Below, in pieces: positions 49,749-63,238 of a stretch of 64,000 bases of DNA (positions are counted from its first letter, which is position 1; each line of letters opens with the position of its first letter). The translations under genes and the position numbers were made by a program. Below the pieces are notes generated by a model. That model was not told the DNA's origin. It was given only the letters and a program-made list of their open reading frames with translations, and searched no databases. The stretch covers positions 1,284,001-1,348,000 of the forward strand of contig JAKOON010000050.1 of the NCBI GenBank assembly GCA_022577435.1. The letters are read 5' to 3'. Origin of the DNA: Embiotoca jacksoni (taxonomy: Eukaryota > Chordata > Actinopteri > Embiotocidae).

Positions 49749-52700
49749 GTAAGACGCTGACGGAGCAACTGAGGGAGAGAACAAAAAAGCTGAAATAAAT
49801 AGAAATTGCTTGCTGATAGATGTAATGTGTTGTGAATATTGTTGATGCAGGCGTTTTCCTCTTAATTTCCCCCTGACTCATCAGGGTTACTCTTTGGTTG
49901 CCAGAACTCCTTTGAAACAGACTGAAGAGTTTCGATGACAGCGAGTTGAAAAGTTGTGACATTAATTGAGGACCATGTACCAAAGCAGGAAAGACTCTGA
50001 CTCGGGGGAAAAAAAACAACAACAAAAAAAGATTTCATGAACGGAACAGAAAATGGGACAGAAAAAAGTGTGAGCTTGTGATGTGACTGGAGAGAGAAAG
50101 GTCTCGAGCAAGAAAAATGTGTCAGTTCGGAAAGATGGAAAGGCTTCAGAGGCAAGTTCTGAAATCTGAGAGCTGAGAAAAGAGAGAGTGCTTCTGATAT
50201 TTTCAAGCATCCGAGCTTGTCTTTCTTGTTTTGTGATAGTGATTTATCTTCAGTATACAAAAATAAGAGATTGAAATGACAACTTTTTCATGGATATGTA
50301 TTTTATTGTACCCCCCTGGAAAACCATCATAGTGTACTAAGTACTGGCACTGTAAGGTTTACTGAGCACATAAAGTGTTGGGCCTAAATAAACTGTTGAG
50401 TTTAGACTCACTGCGGTTGTCTCATTAAATAAAGTAGAGCAGCATAGTAAGCAGTTTGAACTAAAAAAGCAGCCCATCCATCAGACAGCTGCTCAGTACC
50501 CACGCCCTATCTTCTAATTAGAATAATCAATCAGAAGTGTCTGAAGCTGTGTCCTTATTCAGTGAGACAATAAGTAAATAGAGAAGTGATAATGTGTCAT
50601 AATGTGTAGCTGGAAAAAACTGACCTGACCTAACCCGAGAGAAATGTTTAGATGGAGAGCGGAGGTGTTAGCGGCTGTGTAAATACTCCGGCTGCGTTAT
50701 TTCAAAGGCACGCGAGCCAGTGTTTCTGTTCGGGGAAACTGAAAACCTCATGCGCAGTGGTTTAAGTGCTTCGCTAAACAGTGACGAGTCGGTTTTCCCC
50801 TCGCTCTGCGTTTCCAAATGCAGCCGACTTTGAATTGATTATTTGCCACAGTTAGATGATACAGATGTCAAAGCCGGCGTGCGGGGCTGCTGTTTGCCCG
50901 TTGATGTGATCTGTATTCCTCACAGGTGTCTCGTGGTGTAATTGCTTACAGAATATCTGCTGTCTGAGCTCGTGGTACCTGACAAGCAGTCGATACAGGT
51001 ATTGATGTTTTGCATGTGTTTTCAGTCATGTTCAGGAGAAGACGAGGGGCATGGACCACCAAGAGAGATTGGGAGAGGGCTTAAAAATAAGGCTGAGATT
51101 CTTTCTACGACGAGCCAGATTGGGTTTATAATGAGAAGGCACAGATCTTTTTAGAAATATGAGCACTGACTTTTACAGCTGTGGCTGATTTAGAGTCTCG
51201 GATTTAAGCCTGAAAGTGAGCTCATGAAGAAGCTAATAGATAATCCCCTCTTGGGGTGCAACTGATAATTATTTCCATTATCCTTTTGATTGTTTTCTTG
51301 ATTACTCAATTTGTAAAAATGCCTGCAGTTATTTCCCAGCACCCGAAATGACATAAATGTTTGCTTTATCAAACCAACATTACAAAATTATATTTAGTTT
51401 ACACAAACATAATTTCAGTTTATTTAGGATTTATAGTCACATACTGACCAGAAATGTTTCACATTTTTGATTGAAAAACAACTGACATGATATATTATAA
51501 AAAATAAAAAAAATAGTTGCCAAATAATTGAGCAATTACTTTACAATGTATTCTCTATAGCTACATCTTATTACTTATCTTAATTATCAATTCGTCTTTA
51601 CAAAATGTGAGAAAATGTCTTTGTACTGAATTTTAGCTCATGTTATGTTTTTGCAAACAGATTTAACAGCTGCAGCAGAAAGTTCCTAAAGTGAAATGAA
51701 AAACTTGGCAAAATTTTGGCAAACAAAATATAAAAGGAAAACCAATCTAACTATAACGATTGCCTGTCTGGATTCAACTTAATATCCTAGGTTTATTAAA
51801 CTATTTTTCCCAACTTCAGTTGATTCAGCTATTTTAACATTTTCAAAACGTAACAAAAAAGACTTTGAACTAATTATTCATCCTACGTTTAGTTGAGTCA
51901 CATTTTTAAGGCAGTGAGGGGACTTATGTTTCTAAATTGAACAAATAAATGAATTGCATAGTTGGAGGGCCAGTGCTAACAACAGGATTCAGAGACTGTA
52001 CTTACAAATATTTGCCACTGGATGTGTCATTCCTAACCAGAGCCACAGTTTTTTTTTTAGTTTTTTTTTTTACATAAACCCTAACAGTCATACAAAAATA
52101 ACTTTGTAGCAGCTGTCACCTTCTGTAGTAACTAAAAATGGGTGTTTATGACCCTTTTTATTTTATTTTTACAAACCTCAAGGGATGATGTTTCACTGAA
52201 AGTGCACGCTCTGTTTAACATTCATACAGTCAGACATGTTCACAGCTGGAAGCTGCCCAGTGCAATCACATCTTCTACACTGCCGGCCACCTGAGCAGCC
52301 CGACTGGGGCGTCTGGGGAATAAAGGTCTTCCTTTAAAAGTCTCCGTGTGGTAAATGGTGAGAGAGCTTCTCAGCTGGACTGCACATTTAAACTGGCAAC
52401 AGTCCAGTCACGAGAGCGAATTTGAGCAGAGTAAACTCTGGATGTATTTTACACTGCTCCACTTTGTACTGTATCCCGTCAGCTGGCAGCTAAAAGAAAC
52501 CGTACACTATGTAAACATCAAGTCGTAGCAGACGACACATAGCCAGCAGAGAGGGTCACGTCTGCCCCACAGGGATTATGACACAGACTGTAAGCACTTC
52601 AGACCTGGAAAAAACAGTTGATTAAAAGCCTCTGCCGGTCACTGGCATGCTTTCAAATCGGAGAAACATAACGGGATCATCGAACCACACCGTGAAAAGT

Positions 52701-53839
52701 CACCGGAGCGTTGTACTGTGAATACGGGCAAGATGTGGCGAGTCGCCGCTTTGAGTCTGAATGTAATTGAACTGGTGTGAATTCTTGCTATCTATCCCAA
52801 GACTATTGTTTCGATGTCACCGCAGCTGGCTAAGTGTTTGCTCTACTTGGCTCCTAAAATGGTGTAATGAGCACTCTCATTAGAGGTTGAGTTACTGTTG
52901 TAGAAATTTGGATTTAATGGAGTTTTTTGGGGGTTTTTTTTCCAGTGATCTATCTTTTCCATTCATTCCATTTTCCACTCTATCTTTACATTTCCAAGCC
53001 TCATTCACTTGGACACACTGCAGCATAACACGGACAGACTTTCACTTTTTTGTTTCGCTCATCCACACACGTACTCGCGTCCTTTGCGCGCATATGTTCA
53101 TTTCTACTTCCCCTCATACGATGCATTAGTGCAAACTGCTGAGTAAAGCCTCATAGGCTGCAGGCTAATCAGTATGTCACACAATGATGAATTATTCTCC
53201 GGTTCAGCTCTACACAGCAACACCCCCAACTCCACACCTCCACACACACACACACACATTCACAAGTACACCATTACCTGAACAAGCATGGAGCACTGTG
53301 TCAATTTGGACCTGCCGTTTGTGATTATCGGGTGAGAGCGCAGAAAGTCTGACCTCCGATATTCATCGAACAAGGTTCTCGTGTTCCGTGTGTCCTTGAT
53401 GGGAATTAATTGCTTGGCAACAGAGAGAGTTAGCGTCAGCGTCAGCCCTGACCTGGACCTGTTTTGCTGCCGATTGTCTGTTTTCACTTAAGCAAAGTGT
53501 TGCGGTGCCATAACGAGCACCCGTGACTCTGTTCGGTCAAGTTATTGATGATGATGAAGCACAAATTATGTTTGGAGGTGAAAGCGGTTCAGTAAAACCA
53601 AACTTTAATTTTATGACTTTAACTCTTCATATCATCATCATAATTACTCTTATTTACCTTGTTGAACTTTTTAGGCAATGTTTTCAGAGTGGCCTCCTGT
53701 CCTTCAGACAGGTGATCTACACTGAAATGTGTCATCATCTCAACGTCTCATGGATGACCAGATGTTAGACGGGTATCTGTTGACCCCCGAGTGAGCGTCT
53801 GACTTTACCTCAAACAGTCGGTTCACATTTCAACATTTT
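49749..53839. other. kcnip4: intron after the KChIP4e exon, part 1
   Basis: No recognised exon. AT-rich sequence with homopolymer runs (52053-52061, 52064-52073). A short (CA)n stretch lies at about 53242-53259. Open frames are short and unrecognised. Confidence 0.55.
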
Positions 53840-54165
53840 TTGTAAAATGTCTTGACAGTTTTTCATGGTTTGCCTTCAAATTTGGTGCAGACATTCAAGC
53901 TCTCCAGAGGATTTAGTGTTTGCTTTACTTTTTATTTGGTGCCATCATCATCATCAAAATTTCTGTGTCCATGCAACCCTCTGTTGACACATTTGTTTAG
54001 CGCTGGTTGGCGAAAGTTATCACGCTAATATGCTAAAATTATTAACATGATGAACTTTAAACCTGCTGACCATCAGCATGTCAGCAATGTCATTGTGAGC
54101 ATGCTGTAGTTATCATTTAGCTCGAAGCACAGCCCCGCAGCTGTAAGCATCGCTAAACTCTTTGT
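53840..54165. repeat. degenerate percomorph interspersed repeat
   Basis: It contains 'aatttggtgcagacattcaa', then further on 'gctgaccatcagcatgtcag', 'caatgtcattgtgagcatgc' and 'catttagctcgaagcacagc'. This order is very familiar from spiny-rayed fish genomes, where copies read as CATCAGCATGTTAGC...CATTTAGCTCAAAGCAC. It has no coding capacity. It is probably a remnant of a non-autonomous element, but I do not know its class for certain. Confidence 0.6.
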
Positions 54166-55085
54166 TTATTAAAAATAAATGTACTCATCTTTTACATGGG
54201 TGTAAATGGTCAACCAACCTTCATTACATCGTTTATTACATTGTTTAGATTCTGAAAAAAAGGTGTTAAATTATTCGGGTCTAAAAAAAAGATTACTAAA
54301 GGATATCTCATGGTTTCTAACATGAAACATTCTTGTTGAATTTTCATGATACAGAATTATGACTGACCTTTCTGCTGCTTTTTGGTGGCATTTATTTGTG
54401 ATACAGCAGTTATGACGTGCCTGTCATTGATAATCACATCATCTGGGTATAAAACCAGCCCTTCTATAAGAGAATCACAGCTGTGTTTTAGAGCCCAAGA
54501 TTAACTGCGGTGGGTCAGAGTCTTTATGTCTTCATTCTCAGGATGGGTAATTGTGATATTCTTTAAAGTTGGCAACCAGCGAGGGGCTTGAAACGCTGTG
54601 AGATAATGAAAGCATGTTCTTCATTTTTCTAAGTGCAGTGTGTCGATTTTTAGCTCTCTCGCACTGTTTTATGGCCGCGGGATGAACTGTGCTGCATCTC
54701 GATGGGATTGTTTTCTTTGCCGAGTCGCACATCCATCATCGACGTTGAGTCAGCAGAATTGTTTAGCATCTTTTTCATTATTTCAGATGATGGCATTTAT
54801 GATGTGTTCAGTAAATGCAACTGGCAATGTTCATCGTGGAAATACATTTTATTGTTATTCAGGTGAGCATTTCGAAGATTATAATATGGAAACAATGACT
54901 CAGTTCCCGGTAGTGTGAGATACTTTGAGCGGCTCTACTGCTACCTGTAATTGTTCATCCACGAACCAGTCCGTTCAAAGGACAACAATCAACTGGCCCA
55001 ATTACCCTTTGGCTATTTTCCATGATGTCTATTTAGAGCAGTGACTTGATTGACTTAACCTTTGTCTGCACGCCCTAAGTTGCAG
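54166..55085. other. kcnip4: intronic DNA upstream of the candidate cassette exon
   Basis: AT-rich with no clear exon. A pyrimidine-rich stretch followed by AG then GTGAGC at 54861-54866 is discussed under findings. The last 40 bases (acctttgtctgcacgcccta...) are moderately pyrimidine-rich and would be the acceptor tract of the block at 55086. Confidence 0.5.
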
Positions 55086-55211
55086 ATCCCTCTGGTGTCT
55101 TTAGAGGCAGGAAGGGCAAAGCAGCAGAGCTTATTGGAAGTAAGAGGACTCAGCCTGCCAATCTAAGTGAGGAGAGCAAGGACAAGTATCAGTCTGATGA
55201 AAACATCACAG
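55086..55211 (+). CDS. candidate phase 1-1 cassette exon of the KChIP gene
   Basis: A 126-base block begins after 'aagttgcag' and ends in 'catcacag' before 'gtaataaat'. In the phase set by the three first exons (a G carried over, then AT) it is open from end to end: D-PSGVFRGRKGKAAELIGS, then KRTQPANLSEESKDKYQ, then SDENIT, with a G left over (phase 1 again). It would thus insert 42 residues between any of the first exons and the common exon without shifting frame. The other two frames contain stops. The peptide is charged, with a basic first half and an acidic end, and has no Cys, Trp or hydrophobic segment. Mammalian KChIP1 has a smaller in-frame insert at the same place in the protein, but the sequences are not alike. 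I do not recognise the peptide, and a chance open block is possible. Confidence 0.4.
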
Positions 55212-55772
55212 GTAATAAATGCTGATAGAAGAATCATGACGGATACTTCTGAGCTGAGGATCCGATATGGATGATCGCAGTGCTTAAAGGCTCCCTGTGG
55301 AAGAGGGAGCGGCACGCTGATGCACTTAATTAAATGACCTGGACCATGGAGTAGTAGTGCAGGGAGGCTGTATCATGTACTGTCTCGTAGTGTTATTAAA
55401 AAGAAATATGCTTGTTGATTTTTGTGATATTCATTCATTCATATATTTTGGCTCAAGTGCTGAAAAACAAAATCAACAGTAAACCTTCAACCATTGTGAG
55501 ACCTTTTGAAGCTCCACATGTGATACTGTTTTTTCAATCAAGGCCACCCAACCAGCATGCTCATTCAGCATGTTCATGACTTTAATGAGCTGGAGAAATG
55601 AATAATCATGTTGACACGTGAATCCAGCAACAGCAAGTTCCATAATTAAACCAAGGACATAAGTTCTCATGCATAATGCAGGAATTCCTTGCCAACCCTT
55701 ATAGCTGTTGTTTTATTTTTCAGATGGATTTTATGTACCGGGCTTTAAAGTCCCCTGTACTTCAATAGAGGA

Positions 55773-55774
<2 letters not shown>
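55212..55774. other. kcnip4: intronic DNA, nothing recognised
   Basis: No exon, RNA or repeat recognised between the candidate exon and the GT microsatellite. Confidence 0.5.

Positions 55775-55841
<67 letters not shown>
55775..55841. repeat. (GT)n microsatellite
   Basis: About 33 uninterrupted TG units, directly visible. A short (TC)n stretch follows at about 55889-55901. Confidence 0.95.
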
Positions 55842-55844
<3 letters not shown>

Positions 55845-58800
55845 ATGAAGTGTCTGTACTGTCTTTTGATGTTTTTCTGTCTTTTGTTTCTCTCTCTCTC
55901 TCACTGAACCCCTCAGAGTGTTTTTTTTTTTTCTCAGCTGATTGAAGATAGCATTTTGTGATGAAAGGAGAGTGGTGGGAAAAGCCTTCAAACTTCAGGG
56001 GACTGCACGAATGTAAAGAGAAGTGGGACTCTCGGATTGAAAGTGCCGAATTATACCGACTGTATAGTGAACCAATCTCAATAAAAGAGATTTCTTTAGT
56101 GTATCGAAACCATTTGCTGCGCAAGGATCAGTTTTAATTTTGCAGCGTCTGATAAAATAAAATACAGTACATCATCAGCTGTGAAGCCAGCACGAATGTT
56201 CAGTCCGCCCCACAGGCCCAGCATACGAAATTGACGTTTTCCATTTTTAAAAACTGAGATGATCTACATTGTAAAGTGCAAGTAAGAGTAATAAACACAA
56301 ATCGCTTTGCTCATTTTAATGATATTGGTTTGTGCTGCAGACCATAAATCGTGTTGTCACATAACTGGCAAGCAACTTTTTCATCACAAGAGTAGCAACA
56401 GAGAAAAGGCCTCATTGTCAAAGAAGTAACTATCCAGCCCATTTGGTTTCACCTCTGGTGATTTCCGCGGTTAGTTTTTCCCCATGTTGCCCCACTGGAT
56501 ATCGTCTTTTGGCTGAGCCACAGTATATGGAGAAAACTAGTTGTGCGTTCAAGAGGTTGTTTATGTGAAATATAAACACTGCCTATCTTGTCAGGGGAAA
56601 ATCCATTTATCCATTAATGCTCTTTTCTGAGTGACTGGTAGCATCAGTGTGAGTTTCCTGTCAGCAGCTAGAATACAGATGACTCACTACAACTGAGTCA
56701 TAAAGACTCTTTCCACCTTCTTCTGGCATGAAAGCTCTGAACTTTGGAGCTGAAGTGTGATAAAAACTCCTTCTTCCTCTCTTGTCCCATCTTCTAATCT
56801 TTAAAATGATTGGAGTAGAAAAGCAGACCCTTTCCCTCCATTGCTGCAGGAAGGTTTTCCTATAGACAGACTATTATTGAAGCACTTCCAAGTGACAAAT
56901 GATTGCAATTAAAAGCATAGCCTGCTCTTTCCCCAGATTCCAATAAATGCCTCGACCCTCTGATGGCATGTCATTATGGCCAGCGTGAGAGCCCGCTCTG
57001 CCTCATAAAGAATCTTGGCATCCAGTCCCCAGATCAGCAGTCAGTGTAGTCAGTCACACTCAAGACAGAAGAGAAGAGGACAGCATTTATTTCATGTCCA
57101 TCTTAAGCCTGAAAAATTAGGCTGTACAACAGTCACATTTCTCACAGTCGCTTTTCACAATCATTTACACTAATCAGAGCTGCTGGTGCATTAGGCAACA
57201 TACAAACTGTAGCAACTTGCAGTAGCAGTGGAAAGCAAATGCATTGTTTTTGGCACTGTAGTTTGAGCTGCTTTGCCGCCCGTCTTGCAATAGCTAACCT
57301 GATGGGAATACTCACGGCTTCAGTCCATTTGGCTGTTAACACGCATCTATTCCCAGCCTCCTCTGATTTATTTGGATCTGCCTTTCATCCTTTGCAGCAA
57401 GGCACAAAAGTTGATGTTGTGTCCCAGGATTAGTAAATTCACATCCCAGCAAAAAGATTTCAAATGTGTTTTTTATTTCGGGCTGTCGAACAGACATTTG
57501 GTCTTTGTGGTCTCAGTAGTGAGCTCACTTGGGTTTGGTTTTTGAGACGAACCAAACACTGACCTTGCCTTCCGTCCTAAGATTTCATTGCCAGATTTTC
57601 CTGCCTGACGTAAGGAACCAGAAGCTGTTTTATCAAATAACAACAGTGACATATCGCCCTGCCTGACGCCAGTCTCTGAGCTTATTTGTATTTGCGCCCA
57701 CCAAATGAGAACAAATGGCAGATGTGTATCCACCTCCCTCATCGTCCATCTGATTTATCTGATATAAAATGAGGCCTTCTCATTCCACAGTGGGGCCTGT
57801 GTTTGAATTACTTTTCTTTTATTGACTCGGTTCTGCAGATGTAACACTTGCGAAAGCAGCATTGTAATCAGTAGATGTCCACTGTTGGTAGCTCTGGTGT
57901 TCTGGATGTCTGCTATGATTTGTTTTGTAGCATTAGAAAATATTTGGTGCCGCAACAGGGAATTCATTATGCTTCAGGAAAGGCAAAGTCAGCCGCTGCA
58001 AAGGAGCTCGATCTTTTATCTTTTGCCTGCAGGTAGATCTCGCAGATGCCAGCGGTATGTTGCATTTCCATTCACCTTTTTTTTTACAGTTAACTCATAT
58101 CTGTTGGTGTATTTCCACAGGGCAGCCTGTATGTCTGTACAGAAAGTCATGTGTCTTTTGGTTTCACCTGCTCTTTTTCAACGTAGATTCACAGATTCAA
58201 ATGCCCCCCAACTGTGTTGAGCATTTACAGAGAAAATGTAAGTTTATGTGAGTAAGTAAAGCTGAGAACATGAGGATAGTGAACTCGCAATATAACTCAT
58301 TACCTTCTAATTTAGTTGTGGTTCAAAGTATCCCATTCAAGTGAATCACAAAGAAATGTTTCCTCTGACGCTTGTGGGGGCATCAAATGTATAATCAATG
58401 CCTCTTCACTCATCTTTCCATTGAATCTGGCTCTGCTTCAAATGTAAACACAGTCTATGGAAATATTATATCAATGCACTCTCATTATGTTGAGCATCCG
58501 CAGCAGCGCGATCATTTGTGAGCAGATGTTCACTGTTGACAGAGGCATTACTCGAGCCATAGATCAAAACAGCCAAACAACACTTGTCTCCATTTCGTCC
58601 TCTGCCAGGAGTTGGTGTAACTTCAGATTAGCAGGTCAGTTTGATATCACATTGGCCTTCTTTTTGGGAATCATGCCAATCACGCCGGCATTGTCTGACA
58701 AACACGGCTCATCTGCGCTCACCCCGCAGGTGTAATTTCAGTTAATTGCTGGCTGCAAAGTGTCTGTTACATTTGTCCCCGTTTCACTCAAAAACAGCAT

Positions 58801-59081
58801 GCAGCCCTGGGATTTGAACACTGAGGGGAAAGTGCTAAAAGTCAACCAGATTTCGCTGATTAGATTAGATATAATTGAGCCAAAAGGCTTTGCTTCTGCG
58901 TTTGTGCAATTGACCATATGACAGCATGACCTTCTGCAAATGTCCCATGTGTAGCCCGTTACTAATACTGGGCTGACCTTTTAGAAATATGGGGGTGTTT
59001 AGATTTGAAATCGAAAGAGGTATCGACAAGCCAGCATAGCAGGGGCCACATTTGACTTAAATATTATGAAATAAAAAATGT

Positions 59082-59086
<5 letters not shown>

Positions 59087-59112
<26 letters not shown>
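59087..59112. repeat. poly-T tract (26 bases) ending in 'acag'
   Basis: Directly visible run of T followed by 'acagctatc'. It looks like an acceptor tract but the sequence after it shows no exon that I can support. Confidence 0.9.
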
Positions 59113-62100
59113 ACAGCTATCAACTAAGGCAATTCATTTTACTTCTGCGTGACTGTTTAGTTTTTAATGCTATGGAGTGAGGAACATGTATGAGCCACCG
59201 CAAATAATTGGGTTGCAAAAGATGACTTGATGGGTTCAGGTTGACATAATTTGTCTATGCAGACGCCATGAAAATTTGATGTGTTTCGTTTTAGTGTAAC
59301 TCGTTGCTGATGAAAGAGGCAGCGGTTTTCTGATTTTGACTTTGATACCATCTGTCACGAGGTCTGCAGGAGACAACTTAAGGGTGTTAAAAGATTAACA
59401 CCTGGGATCCTCTGACTTTAATACCTGGTGTGAGGACTGCAAACATTTCAAATTTCTTTTTTGAAAGCATTCATCAATAATCAGTCGAGTAACGTTAATG
59501 TCAGCGTCTGTTTTAATAAAACCAAGAAAACCCGTAAAGTACGTTTTTTGTTTGTTTGTTTTTTTAAAGTCCAATTTGAGAATGTTAACTGTCACTTCAG
59601 AATTAGTGCAAAATATGTCGGCATATGGCTTTTGTCGTAATTTAAGGGGGACATGTGATGCTGTGTTGGTACCATGTGTCACTGAACGACTGTCACACTG
59701 AATCACTAGCTCAGTAAAACAATCCATCTTTCTGCAGTGATTAACTTGATCTCAGAACCCGTTTCAACTCAATGGCAGATAAATTCTCTGAGGGGACTTG
59801 AAATGTCCCAGAAAATGACTACTGATTATAATGTGCCTATTGAAATGATAAAGTCAGACTGGAACCCAGCAATTTCAATTCCAACTTTAATCCTAAATGC
59901 AAACATCAGTTCAAAGTCTGAAACTAACTTTCTGATCACGTTTGACTGCTGCTGCTTTTGTCTGCCATTGCAATCACCCATACCTGTTCTGTGACTGTTG
60001 ACATATTTTGTCCCTAAATGGATAGCAATAGGAAGAGCACAGCTTTGCGATGAACTTGATAAGCTCAGATTGCTGCTGGTTTTTTTTCTCCCCCCGTGTT
60101 GTATAGCCGGGACTCAGAAGAGGCTATATTAGGAGCGAGCTCAGTTTGAGATAAAATCAGTTTTGAGTTTGGTTCAGGTGTTAAGTTAGTCAGAGACAGC
60201 AGGACGTGATGTCACCGGGAGCTTTTCGACAGCAGGTGGCTGAGTCTGTAAATGTGAGGAAGTCTGGTTCATTCTTGCGGTTTCATTTGACAGTTAGGGA
60301 TGTTGCGATCAATCACTAACGCATCGAAATGAAACAGCAGGGGCTCTGGCAGAACCTCTGATACCTGCAGCAATGATGGTGAGTGCATAACCCACGATAA
60401 GAGCGTTATAGTCACACGAGAAGTGTCTTGCAAGCATAAAATGTGACAAGCGCTTTTGTAAATTTTTACTACCCGTTTGTTGTCAATTTGACATAATGTA
60501 AGTTTTATGTAAGGCTGTGTTAGTCAGCAACCAGGAAGTTGGTGTTTGAAATCACCCCAACAAATTTACTGTGCATAAAAGTATAGCTGATACATGCAAT
60601 TTGTAAAATAATGAAATGCTGATCCAAACACTCATACGGTTGTGTCGTCTATAGCTTCTTCGACTACCAAAAAAAAAACAGGCTCAATTTGACTTAGAAA
60701 TTGGTCTTCCTGTATTTATTTTAACGATGTGCTTAATGCGTTCAAACCTGTAAAAAAAATATTTGTAACCTAATAATATAAATCGTATCATAAATCACGT
60801 CATGTCCGTCCTGCAGTTATTGTGCGTGACTCTTCATCTGCTGTTCATATTTTTACTGTCAGAGATCCACAAGCAGCACGTGTCTAATCCTGATTGGCAA
60901 TTGGAAAGATGCCAACACACCAAACTGAGATGGTGAAACGGGTAAACAGTTGACACAAACTTACATTATCTCTAAACAGAAGCATGTTTACACTGTCACT
61001 GAGAGCACTACCTTGAATGTTTAAATGTTTACTCTGAAGCTTTTTTTTTTTAGCTTTCTGTGATGTCATCCCAACCCCACTCCCTGAAAACCAATCATGC
61101 ATGAGCTTTTTCATTATTTAAATGGGTTTTCACGTTACCTGCGTGTAAACAAGTCTTTCTATCTGAGCATTAAGTGAAACCATAGGTCACTGACACGAAT
61201 TCAATTAGACTAAGTCGGCCGTTAACTGTAACCCAGAGCCACTGTCCAGTTGCAGTCTAAGCTCTTTAGACCACTCCTACAGCTGCACTGGCTCACATCC
61301 TTGGTGTTGCTGCCCGTAACACTATCTGACTGTAGCTGTCGGAAGATAAGTTGTGCTCCCTCGGAGTCATGGCCTACTTTTGAGAGCCCTGCCTTCTTGG
61401 CGCCACGTCGCTAAATAAATGGCAAAGAGCTGAAGCTAAACAGTATAAGTTAAGACCTCATCTTAGATACACGCACACACACACAGAGAGAAAGAGAAAC
61501 TCTTGAGAAAAGATACGTGACGCTAGTCCACATACAGATACAGCTCCGACACAGGGCGAAAGGTTTGGAATAAAGTAAAAGACAGACAGCGAGGAAGTAA
61601 AATTAGCGCTGATAAATGTAATCAGTGGCTGAAGTTAAAAACTATCTTGTCCAATTTCACACAGATTAAACCTAGATTTGACCCATTAAAGATCCCTTTA
61701 ATGCTTTTTAATTTGAATCTCGCCCTGAGTGAGGGCTTTTGTACTTACTGTATTAAATTAATGTGTCCCATGTGGTCCCTCAGGCCATCATTTGCCTGTG
61801 TGTAGCACTTACTGTATCCCCTCATACCCCAACCAAGAAGCAGCAAGCTCAGCAGCGCCGTTCATCAGACTGTACGCTTCAGCAGAAGAATTGAACCATG
61901 ATTTATTGATTTTAAGCAGCCATGTGTAGCCACCTGAATACATTTTCGTTTGTACATGATATAGATTTATCAATTATTTAGCAGCCACTCTCTTTTTTGT
62001 TGTTGTTTATGGATCAGCTTAAAGCTAGTGAGGTTTTACCTCCCTGCTCGACCTTACCTTTGAGATAAATGAGGCCTAAATAGTAAACCATGAGGGAGTG

Positions 62101-63214
62101 CTAGTTGAGACATGATTAATCAGTCTTGACTCGTTTTTTTTTTTTTTATGGGGTAATATTCTCACTTTTTCAGTGTTTAAGCATTTTTGCAGCTTTGTTG
62201 GCTCATGCTGTGATATTGTGTAGTCAACCTTTTTTTATGGCTGTAGTCTACAAAGCTTGTTACCTTATGTCCTGTGGTAATTACATTTTGCTGAGACATT
62301 TTCCTGTGTTTATGACCCTCCCACTCTGGGGCATTCAGTCTCATTGTGTTGTATTGCTGCAGGGCAAAATGGCGACGGCAGCTTTGTTACCCAGAGGTGG
62401 CTGTGGCTTACATTTCTGATGAGCTGTACAGTCAGCTACTATATATCGGCTATTATAGCAGCTGCCACTCAAAAAGCTGCAACGGTTTGTTGTTTTTTTT
62501 CTTTTGAGAAAGGCAAAAGTACGGCATGACATCATGTGTGTGCACGACTGAAATTTAACATGTTTAGACTTCACGGAATCGTCTTTCCTAATATACTCGT
62601 TTCTTCAGGACAACAACACCCATTCATGGCGTTAAAAAAATTGCATTTAAGTGATGTAATGCCAGCAAAATGGTGAACTTTGACCTTCGCGGGCACAGTA
62701 GAAGCCTTTCTTTACATTATCACACACGCAGTCAAACGTCAGATCCAATTTGTCAATGAAATGAAAGGGCAAATATTAATCAGACAGCCATGACTGCATG
62801 CTCTTTTCTCGCCTGATTAAGCACCGCGTCACTCAAGCTCTGCTCAATTCCACTTTAGAGATCAGTTTTTATGACATTCTTATTGGTTCAGCTTCTCGCC
62901 AACAGTCATGCTTTCAGTTCTACTAGTACAAATAATCTGAATGTACTCCTTTTAGTTTGCACAGCATCCTATATCAGTCCAATACTGAAGCCCATCAGCT
63001 TGTCCTTGAGAAAAGATGTCTCTCTCTAGTACAGTGATGCTTCCAAATAAAGACAGCTTGCTGTCAAGATCGATATATCTCGGTAACAAAAGCAACATCT
63101 GTCTAGTTCAACCTGAGCGAGGGCACTCAGACGTCTCCTCTCCACTCGGGTAGGAAGGTGTGTGTCAGGGAGGTAACAAGAACTGATGAGGGCATTATCC
63201 TCCAAAGTTATCGT

Positions 63215-63238
63215 ATTATTATTATTATTATTATTATA
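63215..63238. repeat. (ATT)8 microsatellite
   Basis: Trinucleotide tandem repeat of about eight units, directly visible. Confidence 0.9.

Noticed and set aside
49340..50025. Long overlapping minus-strand open frames (up to 207 residues)
   Set aside because: They lie opposite the KChIP4e exon and its GC-rich leader, where stop codons are rare by composition. The residues are Arg/Thr/Pro/Ser-rich and match no family I know.
57473..57742. Minus-strand open frame with 'TGVRQGDMSLLLFD', reminiscent of the reverse-transcriptase phrase GVRQGCxLSPLLF
   Set aside because: Only about a dozen residues fit, and the key neighbouring residues and the rest of a reverse transcriptase are absent. A chance match is as likely as a remnant.
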